DNA from: Paenibacillus_L residui
GTDB taxonomy: Bacteria > Bacillota > Bacilli > Paenibacillales > NBRC-103111
Reading direction: 5' to 3'
Assembly: GCF_042677205.1 (NCBI RefSeq)
Contig: NZ_JBHTIU010000106.1
Coordinates: forward strand, 37,127 to 101,126
Length of the DNA stretch: 64,000 nt
The notes below the pieces were generated by a model. That model saw only the letters and a list, made by a program, of their open reading frames with translations, did not search any database and was not told where the DNA came from. This document shows positions 1 to 8,941 of the stretch, in pieces. The position numbers were made by a program, and so were the translations under genes. The stretch's first letter is position 1, and each line of letters starts with the position of its first letter.

Positions 1-256
1 CGGAGCCGAGCTCAAATGCCTTCGGGCCTACCATATATTTGTCGGTATCCCGAACCTGTTCCAAATAACCATGTGCCTGCAGGGTCAGCATTAAACGGTG
101 AACGACGCTCTTGTGCAGCCCGAGCCGCTTGGCGATTTCCGTTACCCCCATAGGGCGCCTTTCCTCTATAAAGCTTTGCAGAATTGTCAACGACCTGTCC
201 ACGGACTGGATCAGGAAATAGGGGGAATCTTTCGATTTGATGGATGAGTCACTCAT
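1..256 (-). CDS. IclR-family transcriptional regulator (partial, runs off the left edge)
   Basis: The complement reads from an ATG at 256 to the window edge, giving the first 85 or so residues. The segment GVTEIAKRLGLHKSVVHRLM is a winged helix-turn-helix of IclR type, preceded by SVDRSLTILQSF, the usual helix 1 of that family, and followed by the wing (GYLEQVRDTDKYMVGPKAFELG). The C-terminal effector-binding domain lies outside the window. IclR proteins usually repress or activate nearby catabolic genes in response to a small acid or sugar acid. The following genes on the same strand are dehydrogenases and an aldolase, so local control of that block is plausible but inferred. Confidence 0.85.
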   Translation of the reverse strand, partial: MSDSSIKSKDSPYFLIQSVDRSLTILQSFIEERRPMGVTEIAKRLGLHKSVVHRLMLTLQAHGYLEQVRDTDKYMVGPKAFELGS

Positions 257-448
257 GACAAGTCACCTGCTCCCGCTGTATTTAAATATAAGTTCAGTAA
301 GGCCCCAGTGTAGTGAAAGCTGTGCAATATACAATAGCTTCATGACATACAATAAAAATCCGCAGAAACGGTTAATAAAAGTATACACAAACCAAAGAAA
401 AAAAGAAATACGCTGTCTCGTTTCTTCGACAGTGGCGAGTTTTATATG

Positions 449-1387
449 TTAGCGGGGCGCCCACAAATGGGGGGTGATGACTGCATCATCTATATTTGCA
501 AAACGGTTCAAGATCTCTTCCCTAAGCTCTTCAGGCAATGGCGGTCCGGCCATCAGCCGCAGGTTCTCCCTAATCTGCCCCTCTGTTTCCGCACCAATAA
601 TGAGGCTGTCTACGCTGCCGCAATCCCTGACGAACGAAACCGCCATCTGGGGCAGCGGAAACCTGTACTTCCCGGCCAGGTCGTGAAGCTCCATCAACGG
701 CGACTTTGCCTTGGCCATCGTTTTCCCAAGCTCATTCGGCTGCATAAGGATAAGACCCTGCAGGAAAACACTGCGCACAAACACCAGCTTTCCCCTCTCC
801 TTCAGTTTCCGCAGCCAGCCATTGCGCAAGGGGCGGTGGTCAAGCAAATTCATAGGCAGCTGGACCGCTTCATAAAGATCGTTAAGCAAACGGCTGCCGA
901 TCAGCGAATACTCTTCCTCGGTGTTATATGCAACGGAAATGCCGGCACGCTCGATTAAGCCTTCCTTACGCAGGGATCGCAAGCCGGCCTCAATAGCGTC
1001 CCCATGCTCCTTCAAAACATCGGTATTATGCAGCATTAACAGCGGAATGGAGGACACACCCAGCAGTTTCAAGGAATCGATGGCCTCCTTACGCATGTTC
1101 TGCTCCAGCTTATCGGGATCAATCCTCCCGCCGACTCCCGTCTTCAGCTTGGTAATAATGAAGGGACTCTTGCCTCGGCTGAACCGGCCAAGCAGCGCTT
1201 CCGCGCGGCCGTACCCCGCAGCAGTATCGAATGAAGTTATGCCCTCGCTCCAGGCCAGCTCCAGAAGCCGCAGCCCCTGTTCCTCCGTAAGCATGCCTTC
1301 CCGGTTGTTAATGCCATATGGAATCCCCAATTGCACCGTACCCAAAGTAAGCTTCGATATCTTCCGTTCAGCAGTTGGTCTCATCAT
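449..1387 (-). CDS. aldo/keto reductase
   Basis: A 312-residue NADPH-dependent oxidoreductase of the AKR fold. The expected landmarks are visible: LGTVQLGIPYGINN at the N-terminus, the catalytic Asp and Tyr in FDTAAGYG, the Lys in TKLK and the His in LLMLHNTD. A late SLIIGAETEGQIREN is the usual cofactor-binding segment. The start is the ATG at 1387, preceded by GGGGAG four bases upstream. It is a stand-alone gene downstream of the sialidase-like gene, with a long hairpin between them. A role in sugar or keto-acid reduction within the neighbouring catabolic block is likely. The substrate cannot be read from the sequence. Confidence 0.88.
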   Translation of the reverse strand: MMRPTAERKISKLTLGTVQLGIPYGINNREGMLTEEQGLRLLELAWSEGITSFDTAAGYGRAEALLGRFSRGKSPFIITKLKTGVGGRIDPDKLEQNMRKEAIDSLKLLGVSSIPLLMLHNTDVLKEHGDAIEAGLRSLRKEGLIERAGISVAYNTEEEYSLIGSRLLNDLYEAVQLPMNLLDHRPLRNGWLRKLKERGKLVFVRSVFLQGLILMQPNELGKTMAKAKSPLMELHDLAGKYRFPLPQMAVSFVRDCGSVDSLIIGAETEGQIRENLRLMAGPPLPEELREEILNRFANIDDAVITPHLWAPR

Positions 1388-1458
1388 TATGCTCCCCTCT
1401 ACGCTTCACTCAACAACCGTCGAGCTAGAAATTCGCTGTCTTTTTGCCACACAAAATG

Positions 1459-1502
1459 CAGGGCCATTGTCTTCCTAAATATTTAGGGGGGCAATGGCCC
1501 TG
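1459..1502. terminator. long hairpin between sialidase and aldo/keto reductase genes
   Basis: CAGGGCCATTG at 1459-1469 pairs with CAATGGCCCTG at 1492-1502, and the loop itself holds the palindrome CCTAAATATTTAGG (1474-1487). Neither strand has a clean T-run right after the stem, though ACAAAAA lies nearby on the - strand. It probably ends or processes transcripts of the - strand genes. A small mobile repeat is an alternative. Confidence 0.5.
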
Positions 1503-1619
1503 TCTGACTAGAGGACGATTAGAGGCAGCCTATTCATGGTTTATATAAAAGCCGGCCTAACGGGGAACTCCTCTTCCCCTGCCCCATAGTTGTATAACTA
1601 CGAATCTTTACAAGGAGTG

Positions 1620-3629
1620 TTAGTATTCTTCATAAAGCCTCAATTCGTTCAGCTGAGGCCAGCCCTCGGATCTTGTTATTTCCACCTTAACGTACTTGGC
1701 CGCTTGAACAGTGTCGAAATGATGGATTTCCATACTGTCGCTGTTGTGCCTGGCCCCGGTGTAGGAAATGACCGGTGTCCATGTCGTACCGTCTACGGAT
1801 AGAGATACGATAGCGTCCTCCGCATACTCTCTGGGCTTCAAATTGACCCCGATGGCACTAAGCTCCCTCACAGTATCCAATTCAACGGTATAGTATGCCG
1901 GTGGCGGTGTAGGTGAATTTCGCGTGGCGGAATCCCAATAATCCAGACTGCCGTCCAGCGGTCCGGTAATGCCCACCCTGCCCGATGTATAAGTCATATC
2001 GGTATCAATTTGAATTTGGCCGTTATTGTATAGCGACAGCAGATCGATCTGGGATAACGCAGGCTCACCGTACAAAGCTATTTCGCTCAGAACCGCTTGC
2101 CCGGACGCTTTCGTAATTCTTACCCTAACTTCCTTGGCCAGAAGCCCCGGATCATATTCATGGATATCAAGAATCCCCTGCTCATGAACAACGTCGGTGT
2201 AAGAAAACAAGGAATGCCATTGACCCTGCGCATCTTTATATTCGACAACCGCGCTCTCCGGTCTTCCGGCTTGCGGTTTCAAGTTGATCCCGATAGCGTT
2301 AAGTTTGTAAGTTTTCGGTAAAATAAGAGTGTAGTAATAGGATTCCGGCGGCATGGGGACGCTTCCCCAGGCAGCATAATTCAAGCTAGCCACCCCATCA
2401 ATGGCTCCTGTTGGTTTGACATTCACGCGGCTAGGAGTACCCGGATCCTCATAAGTCATATTGGTATCAATCTGCAGGCTTCCGCTATTATACATGGCAA
2501 GCAGCTCCATACGGTCGGTACGTTTCTCAACCGTTACATCCTCCGGGTTAAAATACTTTCCGCCTATGAAGCCCTTGGTGGAATGAGCATCGTAGAAGAC
2601 AATAAAGATCCGCCCATCGGAAAGCTCAACCGCACTCGGATAAGCCATGTCCGTAGAGCCGGGGCTTTTATAAATTAGAGCATCCTCCCAGTCCTCCCAA
2701 TCGGTTCCGGGCTCCATTACCCGCCCTACTACAGCTCTTCCGCTGCTGAAGTCAAATTTGCGGTCTCCCCACGTATGAAGCACAGTACCATTACTGAGCA
2801 CAAGCAGATCCGAGCAGTGGGCGTACATCGTGGTTCTGACCGCGGCACTCCAAGTGTGCCCGTTATCAAAAGACTCCGATTCCCAGGCAATCCCATTGTC
2901 GCTGTCTGAATAAGTTCGGTGCATGCTTATCAGGTGCCCGCCGCCCAAATCGGCAATAACCGGTTCAACAAACCCGATAGCTGGAAACAGATTCGGCTGA
3001 GGCAAGGGTATCGGCTCGGCCATCGTCGCTTCCAACGACGGATTCCAGGTCAAGCCACCGTCCGAGCTGCGAACAACTACCGATCGGCTAACCCCTTGAT
3101 CGGAGGCGTAAGAGCCATAGATAGGCAGCAGGAGCTCTCCGGTATCCAATTCAACCATTTTGGAAGAAACTGCAGCGTTTATCAGATTCGTTTGCACCTT
3201 GGTCGGCGCGCTCCAGGTCAAGCCCTCATCCGTGCTTCGGGATACGTATACTTGATTGACTCCGTTATCAGGTTTGAACCAGTTCAGAAGCAGCGTTCCG
3301 TCAGACAACAGGGTAATGGAAGGATCGCGGTCATCTTCAGGCGTATCCATGATGATCCGCGGTTGAGACCAGGTCAGTCCTTCATCCGTGCTCTCTACCA
3401 TAGCAATTCTGCCATTCGTGCCTTGATGTGCGGTTGCACTGTAGTAGACTACAACAAGCTTGCCGGACGGCAATTGCTCCATAGAAGGAAAATAGGTATT
3501 GTAACCATCAGCCGTCTTTGCCGCTACAATCACATCCGGCTCTGACGGATTTGGTACGGCTGCCAATGCGGCCAAGGGAATCATCAACATTAGCAAGCTC
3601 ATCAGCATGATCATCGGTAATTTTCTCAT
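1620..3629 (-). CDS. secreted BNR/sialidase-fold exo-glycosidase-like protein with two discoidin-like modules
   Basis: Starting at the ATG at 3629 (GGAGG eight bases upstream) gives 669 residues with a signal peptide (MRKLPMIMLMSLLMLMIPLA, cleaved near LAALA). Four Asp-box repeats mark a six-bladed sialidase propeller: STDEGLTW near residues 80 and 132, SSDGGLTW near 188, and SFDNGHTW near 253. The C-terminal third is a tandem of two similar modules, each opening LL-x-YN-x-G-x-(L/I)QID and containing GVNLKP or GINLKP, which look like F5/8 type C (discoidin) carbohydrate-binding domains. It likely acts outside the cell on a glycan. Sialidase activity itself is not proven, because many BNR proteins have other substrates. 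It belongs to the - strand catabolic block. Confidence 0.85.
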   Translation of the reverse strand: MRKLPMIMLMSLLMLMIPLAALAAVPNPSEPDVIVAAKTADGYNTYFPSMEQLPSGKLVVVYYSATAHQGTNGRIAMVESTDEGLTWSQPRIIMDTPEDDRDPSITLLSDGTLLLNWFKPDNGVNQVYVSRSTDEGLTWSAPTKVQTNLINAAVSSKMVELDTGELLLPIYGSYASDQGVSRSVVVRSSDGGLTWNPSLEATMAEPIPLPQPNLFPAIGFVEPVIADLGGGHLISMHRTYSDSDNGIAWESESFDNGHTWSAAVRTTMYAHCSDLLVLSNGTVLHTWGDRKFDFSSGRAVVGRVMEPGTDWEDWEDALIYKSPGSTDMAYPSAVELSDGRIFIVFYDAHSTKGFIGGKYFNPEDVTVEKRTDRMELLAMYNSGSLQIDTNMTYEDPGTPSRVNVKPTGAIDGVASLNYAAWGSVPMPPESYYYTLILPKTYKLNAIGINLKPQAGRPESAVVEYKDAQGQWHSLFSYTDVVHEQGILDIHEYDPGLLAKEVRVRITKASGQAVLSEIALYGEPALSQIDLLSLYNNGQIQIDTDMTYTSGRVGITGPLDGSLDYWDSATRNSPTPPPAYYTVELDTVRELSAIGVNLKPREYAEDAIVSLSVDGTTWTPVISYTGARHNSDSMEIHHFDTVQAAKYVKVEITRSEGWPQLNELRLYEEY

Positions 3630-3943
3630 ATGAGCATCCTCCGAATTAGATTTGGCATTCCTTGACACCATAGCGTAGGGCTTCCATTCAGCAGGTTCCG
3701 ATGACTCCGCTCCGAAATCGCTTCTATTTATCCGTTAATGAATCAAGTTCATTTATTCCCTGTCGGCTCGTCCCCACCCCCCTTCGAAAGACAAGCTGTC
3801 CGGTGACAGATGCAAGTAGTGCATGTGAACATAAGTAAAGCAAATGCATTATTCTCTAAAATGAGGGCGCTGGTGAATAACAAATACGGAGTTACTTGCT
3901 ATCCCAAAATTGCGAATGGACAACTAACAACGAAATCGAGACG
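3630..3943. other. intergenic region, no gene seen
   Basis: About 310 bases upstream of the sialidase-like gene and downstream of the first SDR gene. I see no convincing open frame with a ribosome binding site, no clear terminator and no repeat. It presumably holds the sialidase promoter. Confidence 0.5.
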
Positions 3944-4714
3944 CTACCAGGCGGTCCAACCGCCATCCACTACGATGTTGGATCCGGTTACAAAGCTGGA
4001 GGCGCCGGATGCCAAGTAGAGTACGGCTCCTACGATTTCATGCGCCTGTCCTACTCGGCCAAGCATCGTCTTGCTGTTCAGACGGGTCAGAAAAGCTTCA
4101 TCCTGCTGGATGTTGGGATTCGGGAACGGCCCTGGGGTAACACTATTCACGCGGATGCCCTTCGCAGCCAGATGAGCCGCACAATAACGGGTAAACTGGA
4201 TGACGGCCGCTTTGCCGGCTCCGTAATTGGCAGGGTTGTTCGCCCCGCTGGTTCCGTAGATGGACGGGTCGGGCGAAACCATTCCATACATGGAAGCGAT
4301 ATTGACGATGCTTCCGCCCCCCGCAGCCTCCAAATGCGGCACAGCTTCACGGGTACAGCGGAAGCAGGTACCCACCGCCCCGTCCAATCCGTACGCCCAA
4401 TCCTCGTCGGACATCTGCTCCACGGTGCCCAGCGGCCCGTAGCCGGCCCCGTAAGTGGCGCAGTTGATCAAGACATCGATGCGGCCGAACGTTTCCCTAG
4501 CTTCGTTGAACAGGCGGCGAATCGATTCGGTATCAGAGACATCACAAACCGCACTGACGATTCTCTCTCCCGTATGCTCTGCGGGCTGCAAATCAGCCGA
4601 TACAACCGCAGCGCCAAAATCAGACATGGCGCGAACGATTTCTCGACCTAAATAACCGCTTCCTCCGGTTACGACAACGGTTCTGTTTTCCATGGAAAAC
4701 AAGCAACTGTACAT
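3944..4714 (-). CDS. short-chain dehydrogenase/reductase (SDR)
   Basis: A 256-residue classical SDR. The N-terminal VVTGGSGYLGREIV holds the TGxxxGxG dinucleotide site, VNIASM carries the catalytic Ser, and NYGAGKAA gives the Tyr-x3-Lys pair. The C-terminus (GSNIVVDGGWTAW) is typical. GAGGAGG precedes the ATG at 4714 by eight bases, so the in-frame ATG further upstream at 4744 is not needed. It lies 75 bases downstream of a second SDR and an HpcH-type aldolase, all reading left. The set suggests oxidation of a sugar or sugar acid followed by retro-aldol cleavage. The substrate is inferred only from context. Confidence 0.88.
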   Translation of the reverse strand: MYSCLFSMENRTVVVTGGSGYLGREIVRAMSDFGAAVVSADLQPAEHTGERIVSAVCDVSDTESIRRLFNEARETFGRIDVLINCATYGAGYGPLGTVEQMSDEDWAYGLDGAVGTCFRCTREAVPHLEAAGGGSIVNIASMYGMVSPDPSIYGTSGANNPANYGAGKAAVIQFTRYCAAHLAAKGIRVNSVTPGPFPNPNIQQDEAFLTRLNSKTMLGRVGQAHEIVGAVLYLASGASSFVTGSNIVVDGGWTAW

Positions 4715-4789
4715 TCTTCGAGCCTCCTCGATTATCAAATCCATGCCGGTCGTTACCTTACCGGGCTGAGCTTATGCAATCCAAACCCG

Positions 4790-5572
4790 CTATTTGGCGG
4801 TGTAGCCGCCGTCTACGGGAAGGTTGACCCCGGTGATATAAGCCGAAGCATCCGATGCCAAAAAAACGATGCTGCCCATCAGATCGCTTTCCCCCGCCAT
4901 CCTCCCGAGGAAGGTCCGTCTGCTGTAGCTTTCAATAAAAGCCGGAGGCGTACGCTCGGAGGCCATTCCTCCCGGGCTAATGCAGTTGCAGCGCACCCCG
5001 CTCTTTCCATAATAGCTGGCCGTAAAGCGGGTAAAATTAATCATGCCGCCTTTATGAAAGAAGTAGTCGGGAACAAAGCCATGGAATTCGACATCGCGGT
5101 ATATTTCGGCGTCAGGCCCCACCATGCCTTGGATAGAACCTACATTAATAATAGATCCCCCTCCCTGTCGGGCCATCACATCACCAAAAGCGCGGGTCAT
5201 TGCAAATAATCCCGCTGCGTTAACCTCCATGCTCTTGGTGAACGTCTCCAAGGGGTCCTGCCAAGAGCCCATCGTACGCAGCACCGCATTGTTGACGAGG
5301 ATATCGATGCGTCCGTATACGTCCAGCAGCGTGTCCCTTAGGGCCAGAATAGACGGCTCCTCGGCCTGGTCCAGCTGGCGGGCGGTAACCTGCACCCCTC
5401 TAGCGGCGAAGTCTGCCTCGATCTCGGCGAGCTTGTCGCCATTGCGGGAAGTCACCTGGGTAATCGCCCCCGCCTGAGCGAGCGCGGAGGCGATTTGCCG
5501 CCCATACAAACCGCTGCCTCCGCTTACAACAGCTACTTTACCCTCGAGTGAAAAAGATGACATAACGTTCAT
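4790..5572 (-). CDS. short-chain dehydrogenase/reductase (SDR)
   Basis: A 260-residue SDR related to the next gene downstream. AVVSGGSGLYGRQIA is the nucleotide-binding loop, NVGSIQGM holds the catalytic Ser, and DYFFHKGGMINFTRF gives Tyr-x3-Lys. The start is the ATG at 5572, which overlaps the stop of the upstream aldolase gene as ATGA and has GAAGGAGGG upstream. That indicates translational coupling with the aldolase. An insert before the active site (YRDVEFHGFVPD) is shared with 2-keto-3-deoxy-type sugar dehydrogenases, but this is only a resemblance. It likely acts in the same cytosolic pathway as its neighbours. Confidence 0.88.
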   Translation of the reverse strand: MNVMSSFSLEGKVAVVSGGSGLYGRQIASALAQAGAITQVTSRNGDKLAEIEADFAARGVQVTARQLDQAEEPSILALRDTLLDVYGRIDILVNNAVLRTMGSWQDPLETFTKSMEVNAAGLFAMTRAFGDVMARQGGGSIINVGSIQGMVGPDAEIYRDVEFHGFVPDYFFHKGGMINFTRFTASYYGKSGVRCNCISPGGMASERTPPAFIESYSRRTFLGRMAGESDLMGSIVFLASDASAYITGVNLPVDGGYTAK

Positions 5573-6408
5573 GTTGTTCCCTCCTTCGAGCTTTCCGAGT
5601 AAATGCTGTCTGCCGGTCTTCCGCAAGACGACAACAGCCGCTTCATAATGGCATTGTAATACTGGCTTAAAGCGACTACATCCGCCCCAATACTGATGAA
5701 CCTGTAACCAAGCCCGATCAGCTCCTCGCGGTTGTCCACGGTCCCTACGGTGCCTGCGAACTTCCCGTATTTGTTGGCAAGATCGGCTATCCGCTTCCGC
5801 GTTTCCAACAGCAGGGGATGATCCATCCGGCCGGGAGCCCCGATCGATTGGCTGAAATCGCCCGGACCGAAAAAGATCATATTAACCCCGGGCAAAGCAA
5901 CGATCTGCTCCAGCTCATCCAACGGCTCCACATCTTCAATCTGCAGAATCAAAAAGCGTTCTTCATTCGCCTGCTTGATGTAATCGTTAAAGTCCACGTT
6001 GCAGTATGCTCCATCCGAGTTGCCCCCGTCGACCGGCCTCATGCCAAGCGGATGGAATTTCGTGCTGCGGACCACCCGCTGCGCGTCCTCCAGGCTCATA
6101 ATATGCGGCACCATAATGCCGGCCGCGTCCATTTCCAGCGGGCGGATATAGTCGCTGTAGCTTCCGCGTGCAACTCGGACAATCGTATCCGCATCGTAAG
6201 CCTTGGCGGCCAAAATTTGCTTTTCTACCGCAGACCAGTCATTGGGCACATGCTCCATATCGGTCCAGATACAATCAAAGCCCGACATAGCGGCTATTTC
6301 CGCCGAACGGGAATCGGCCAGATTAAGTTTGGTGCAATAAGCTACTTCTCCTGCATGCAGCTTTCTCAGTACTCTACTAGGCCGCATTGCGTACTTTCTT
6401 ACGGACAT
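5569..6408 (-). CDS. HpcH/HpaI-family aldolase
   Basis: A 279-residue class II aldolase of the HpcH/HpaI (2-keto-3-deoxy acid aldolase) family. Visible landmarks are GFDCIWTDMEHVPNDW (the Asp-x-Glu-His catalytic region), the Arg-containing VRVARGSYSDYIRPLEMDA, the metal ligands in LQIEDVEPLDE and FFGPGDFSQSIG, and the conserved end GYRFISIGADV. Members cleave 2-keto-3-deoxy sugar acids to pyruvate plus an aldehyde. It is the first gene of an overlapping set with two SDRs, and the Gfo/Idh/MocA gene lies about 195 bases upstream on the same strand. The ORF continues a few residues past the family core, ending SSKEGTT. Confidence 0.87.
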   Translation of the reverse strand: MSVRKYAMRPSRVLRKLHAGEVAYCTKLNLADSRSAEIAAMSGFDCIWTDMEHVPNDWSAVEKQILAAKAYDADTIVRVARGSYSDYIRPLEMDAAGIMVPHIMSLEDAQRVVRSTKFHPLGMRPVDGGNSDGAYCNVDFNDYIKQANEERFLILQIEDVEPLDELEQIVALPGVNMIFFGPGDFSQSIGAPGRMDHPLLLETRKRIADLANKYGKFAGTVGTVDNREELIGLGYRFISIGADVVALSQYYNAIMKRLLSSCGRPADSIYSESSKEGTT

Positions 6409-6493
6409 AGCGGTTCCTCCTGATTATTGAGTTGTTATGGCTGGCAGCAAAGTATTAACTGAGGGGCCTAGAACTCCAGCTAAACGGTAAGCT

Positions 6494-6523
6494 GATCCGT
6501 CACAGGCTAACGTTCGACGGATC
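6494..6523. other. short inverted repeat between oxidoreductase and aldolase genes
   Basis: GATCCGTC at 6494-6501 and GACGGATC at 6516-6523 can form an 8-bp stem. GTCAACGG is also repeated directly just to the right. There is no T-run, so it may be a processing or regulatory element rather than a terminator. Confidence 0.35.
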
Positions 6524-6603
6524 GTCAACGGCAAACAGGCGGTTGATCTGTCAACGGCTGCCCGGCCGACAACCTGATTCCCTGACAGAATTAAGCAGTT
6601 CTA

Positions 6604-7581
6604 TCATTCTAACCCAGCAAGGGAAGGTGCTATATCCTTCACCGCAATTTCCGCTCCCTGCTGTTCGCGGCTTCGGATTCCCGCTATGACAAGCTTCATC
6701 AATTCAGCTGTCTCCGCAAACGGAAAGGGCCTTTCGCCTGTGCGCAAATAATCGATAAAAGCTTGAAGCTGGGCTTTGAACGAATAGAAAGTATCTTGAA
6801 AGGAAACATACGCATGCCCCGATGTACCGCACAGAAGCACGGGGCCGAAAGCTCCATACATATCGGCTGTAACGGAAATCACTATATCCGCCCCGCACCG
6901 GTGCTTAAGATGCACGATGTTCCTGTCCTCGGTGCCCGTATTCCGCACCGTCAAGAAACCCGGCCCCACAATAGGATAAATTCCTTCCAGCGCATGGATA
7001 CCGTACCGTTCCCAAGACTTGGCCATAGCCACCGTTACATAGCGCAGCTGCCCTAAATTTGCCGTTGACAGCCGATAAGGCATATATTCCTTGCTGTACC
7101 TCATACTGCTGGAGGACAGGATTGCCCTACCCTCTCTCGCCCATTGGGCAAATATCGCTAAATCGCTTTCATTATCCACCAGCGGCTTATCCACGAACAC
7201 GGGAAGACCTGCCTCCACGAAAGGCCGGCACCGCTCCACATGCTCTCCCCCTATGTCGGTTGCTATAATGACCGCATCCACCTGGCCAATAACCTGCTCC
7301 GGATAGCTTGCAATATGGGGAATTAAGGACGCCTCCGCGACAAGCCGGGCATCTTCCGGCGAATCCGTCCAAATATGAGTCACCTTAGCTCCCTTGATGC
7401 GCAAATTCTCCTTAGGCTCTTTAGCCAAATACTCCGGAATGCCGGGATAAGGACAGTTCTGCATAGCCCTCTCATTGTATCCATTGAAGATGGCGCTCCA
7501 GGAATAAGGATGCCCGTTGCCATCAACCATGCCGATCATCGCCAAACGAATAACTTCCCTCTTTACCAAAGCGTTGGTCAT
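6604..7581 (-). CDS. Gfo/Idh/MocA-family oxidoreductase
   Basis: A 325-residue NAD(P)-dependent dehydrogenase-like protein. Residues about 12-150 form a Rossmann domain (RLAMIGMVDGNGHPYSW, DAVIIATDIGGEHVERCRPF, GLPVFVDKPL with the family's DKPL motif). The C-terminal domain follows, with SSSMRYSKEYMPYRL. The ATG at 7581 is chosen because GGGGGA sits six bases upstream. An in-frame TTG two codons earlier touches that site and is unlikely. The gene appears to head the aldolase/SDR block and has a palindromic operator upstream at 7666-7684. The substrate is unknown; cyclitols, sugar acids or glycosides are usual for the family. Confidence 0.87.
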   Translation of the reverse strand: MTNALVKREVIRLAMIGMVDGNGHPYSWSAIFNGYNERAMQNCPYPGIPEYLAKEPKENLRIKGAKVTHIWTDSPEDARLVAEASLIPHIASYPEQVIGQVDAVIIATDIGGEHVERCRPFVEAGLPVFVDKPLVDNESDLAIFAQWAREGRAILSSSSMRYSKEYMPYRLSTANLGQLRYVTVAMAKSWERYGIHALEGIYPIVGPGFLTVRNTGTEDRNIVHLKHRCGADIVISVTADMYGAFGPVLLCGTSGHAYVSFQDTFYSFKAQLQAFIDYLRTGERPFPFAETAELMKLVIAGIRSREQQGAEIAVKDIAPSLAGLE

Positions 7582-7665
7582 ATTCAATCCCCCACTCTTA
7601 GTTCTCTGAAAAGTCTTGACTCGTTCGCTCTTATTTAATGGAATTCTGAAAAGGAGAATCTTGTT

Positions 7666-7684
7666 CGTCTCATATATAGAGACG
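7666..7684 (-). promoter_or_regulatory. palindromic operator upstream of the aldolase/dehydrogenase block
   Basis: CGTCTC (7666-7671) and GAGACG (7679-7684) form a perfect inverted repeat around ATATATA, 85-103 bases before the oxidoreductase start. A flanking near-palindrome (TATACCTATATAGG) lies just right of it. The size and AT-rich centre fit a dimeric repressor such as an IclR or GntR protein. The regulator itself is inferred. Confidence 0.5.
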
Positions 7685-7737
7685 CTATACCTATATAGGA
7701 CTTTAACTCATTATATAATAGTTAGGAACAGACGTAA

Positions 7738-7857
7738 ATGAGAAAAGCCGATTTTATCGAAACCAAATCGGATGCTTATTTAGCCCATAAATCGGAAGTG
7801 GCGAAAATTATCGCTCGCAACGTGTATGGCGGGAACTTGCCTGCGGAATCGGTTTAA
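7738..7857 (+). CDS. 39-residue open frame of unknown function, possibly a remnant
   Basis: ATG at 7738 to TAA at 7855-7857 encodes a 39-residue, mostly helical, charged peptide ending ARNVYGGNLPAESV. No strong ribosome binding site is present (AGGAACAGACGTAA upstream). A good terminator follows 22 bases after the stop, which suggests that a transcript ends here. I do not recognise the peptide. It may be the tail of a deleted gene. Confidence 0.35.
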   Translation: MRKADFIETKSDAYLAHKSEVAKIIARNVYGGNLPAESV

Positions 7858-7878
7858 TGATCGAAGAAGGAAAATAAA

Positions 7879-7924
7879 AGAGCGAGGTTCGTGGTCGGGT
7901 ACCCACAAACACTCGCTTTTTTTT
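7879..7924 (+). terminator. rho-independent terminator
   Basis: AGCGAG (7881-7886) pairs with CTCGCT (7912-7917). An inner GTGG/CCAC stem extends the hairpin, and eight T follow. It reads rightward, after the small frame ending at 7857. Confidence 0.75.
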
Positions 7925-8286
7925 GCATCGCCGTTAAGGCAAGCGAAAGCCGCCCGCCGCCAGAGTCGATTTTGACATGCAGAGAAGAATTCCTCGGCCA
8001 TATACCCCTCAGCCGTTCGCGCTTCCGCGAAAGCCGGTAATTTTTACTGAATTATCGGTACGGCCGCTTTCTCTCTCGCTAAAGAGGATCATCCGAATGT
8101 TCTGCATAGGCTGGAGTAAACGATGCACTTTACTTTAGTCCTGGATATGCTGTACTACAAGATCCATTTGGGATCGTTATCCAACTTTGTGTAACCGTAC
8201 ATGATCTTTGAATTTCACGGCAGCTTATCCCAAAGATCTTAATACTCAACTTTCAGGTTTAATGCGATCTCGCACCGAAAGTCGAG
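7925..8286. other. intergenic region, no gene seen
   Basis: About 360 bases between the terminator and the acetyltransferase stop codon. Short frames exist on both strands but lack ribosome binding sites and recognisable similarity. I see no repeat or RNA element. Confidence 0.5.
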
Positions 8287-8775
8287 CTATAATTTCAACC
8301 GGGAAAGATCAAGCTCCATCTCTACTAGATCCAAGCCCGGGGCAAAACCATCCGGGCAAACCCGCTTTGCGACGAACCCGAAACGTTCGAAAAAGCCGCG
8401 GCTGTACTGCGACGTTTCAATGGTTACTCTGGTAAATTTCGGCTCCGCCGCGATCCTCTTCAATCGCTCGACGAGAAGCCGCCTGCCCAGCCCGCATCGA
8501 TGAAGATCCCGGCGGACCATCCCCCAACAGAGAGCGGCAACGGTCCCGTCTTCTCCTATAGCGCCATAACCGCCACTGGCGACAATCTTCCCGTTCTCAT
8601 CCTCCATGACCAAATACGGCCACTTCAAATCATCCAGATCAGAAACAAAATCTTTAAGCTCCTCGGGCGCAAAATATTTCGGTACATTGCTCTCAAACAA
8701 AGCCATACATGCTTCCCGATCTTCCTGACGGTATGGACGTACATGGTATGGTCCGCCGTGACTCGAGTGGTTCAT
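8287..8775 (-). CDS. GNAT-family N-acetyltransferase
   Basis: A 162-residue GNAT protein: HVRPYRQEDREACMALF (strand 1/helix 1), VASGGYGAIGEDGTVAALCWGMV (central strands) and RRDLHRCGLGRRLLVERL carrying the acetyl-CoA pyrophosphate loop (R-C-G-L-G-R). It ends with the GFFERFGF motif of the last strand. The ATG at 8775 is preferred because GGAGAGGAAG lies upstream. Upstream in-frame ATGs would add an atypical tail. The acceptor is unknown. It stands alone on the - strand. Confidence 0.82.
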   Translation of the reverse strand: MNHSSHGGPYHVRPYRQEDREACMALFESNVPKYFAPEELKDFVSDLDDLKWPYLVMEDENGKIVASGGYGAIGEDGTVAALCWGMVRRDLHRCGLGRRLLVERLKRIAAEPKFTRVTIETSQYSRGFFERFGFVAKRVCPDGFAPGLDLVEMELDLSRLKL

Positions 8776-8941
8776 CTCTTCCTCTCCGCTTCTTTTCATT
8801 ATGCATAATGCGTTTGTTCCTCTGGCTACTATTATACATGCATGGATGTTTGCAACCAATCGTCTGGAGAGTATTGTTGCCTATGTGTTATTTCCTATAG
8901 TTGGGCTGCTCTTTCCCGCCCTATGCGAGCGGGACGATAGA

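Noticed and set aside
3896..4651. 251-codon + strand frame opposite the first SDR gene
   Set aside because: It overlaps a gene with the complete SDR motif set and has no start signal.
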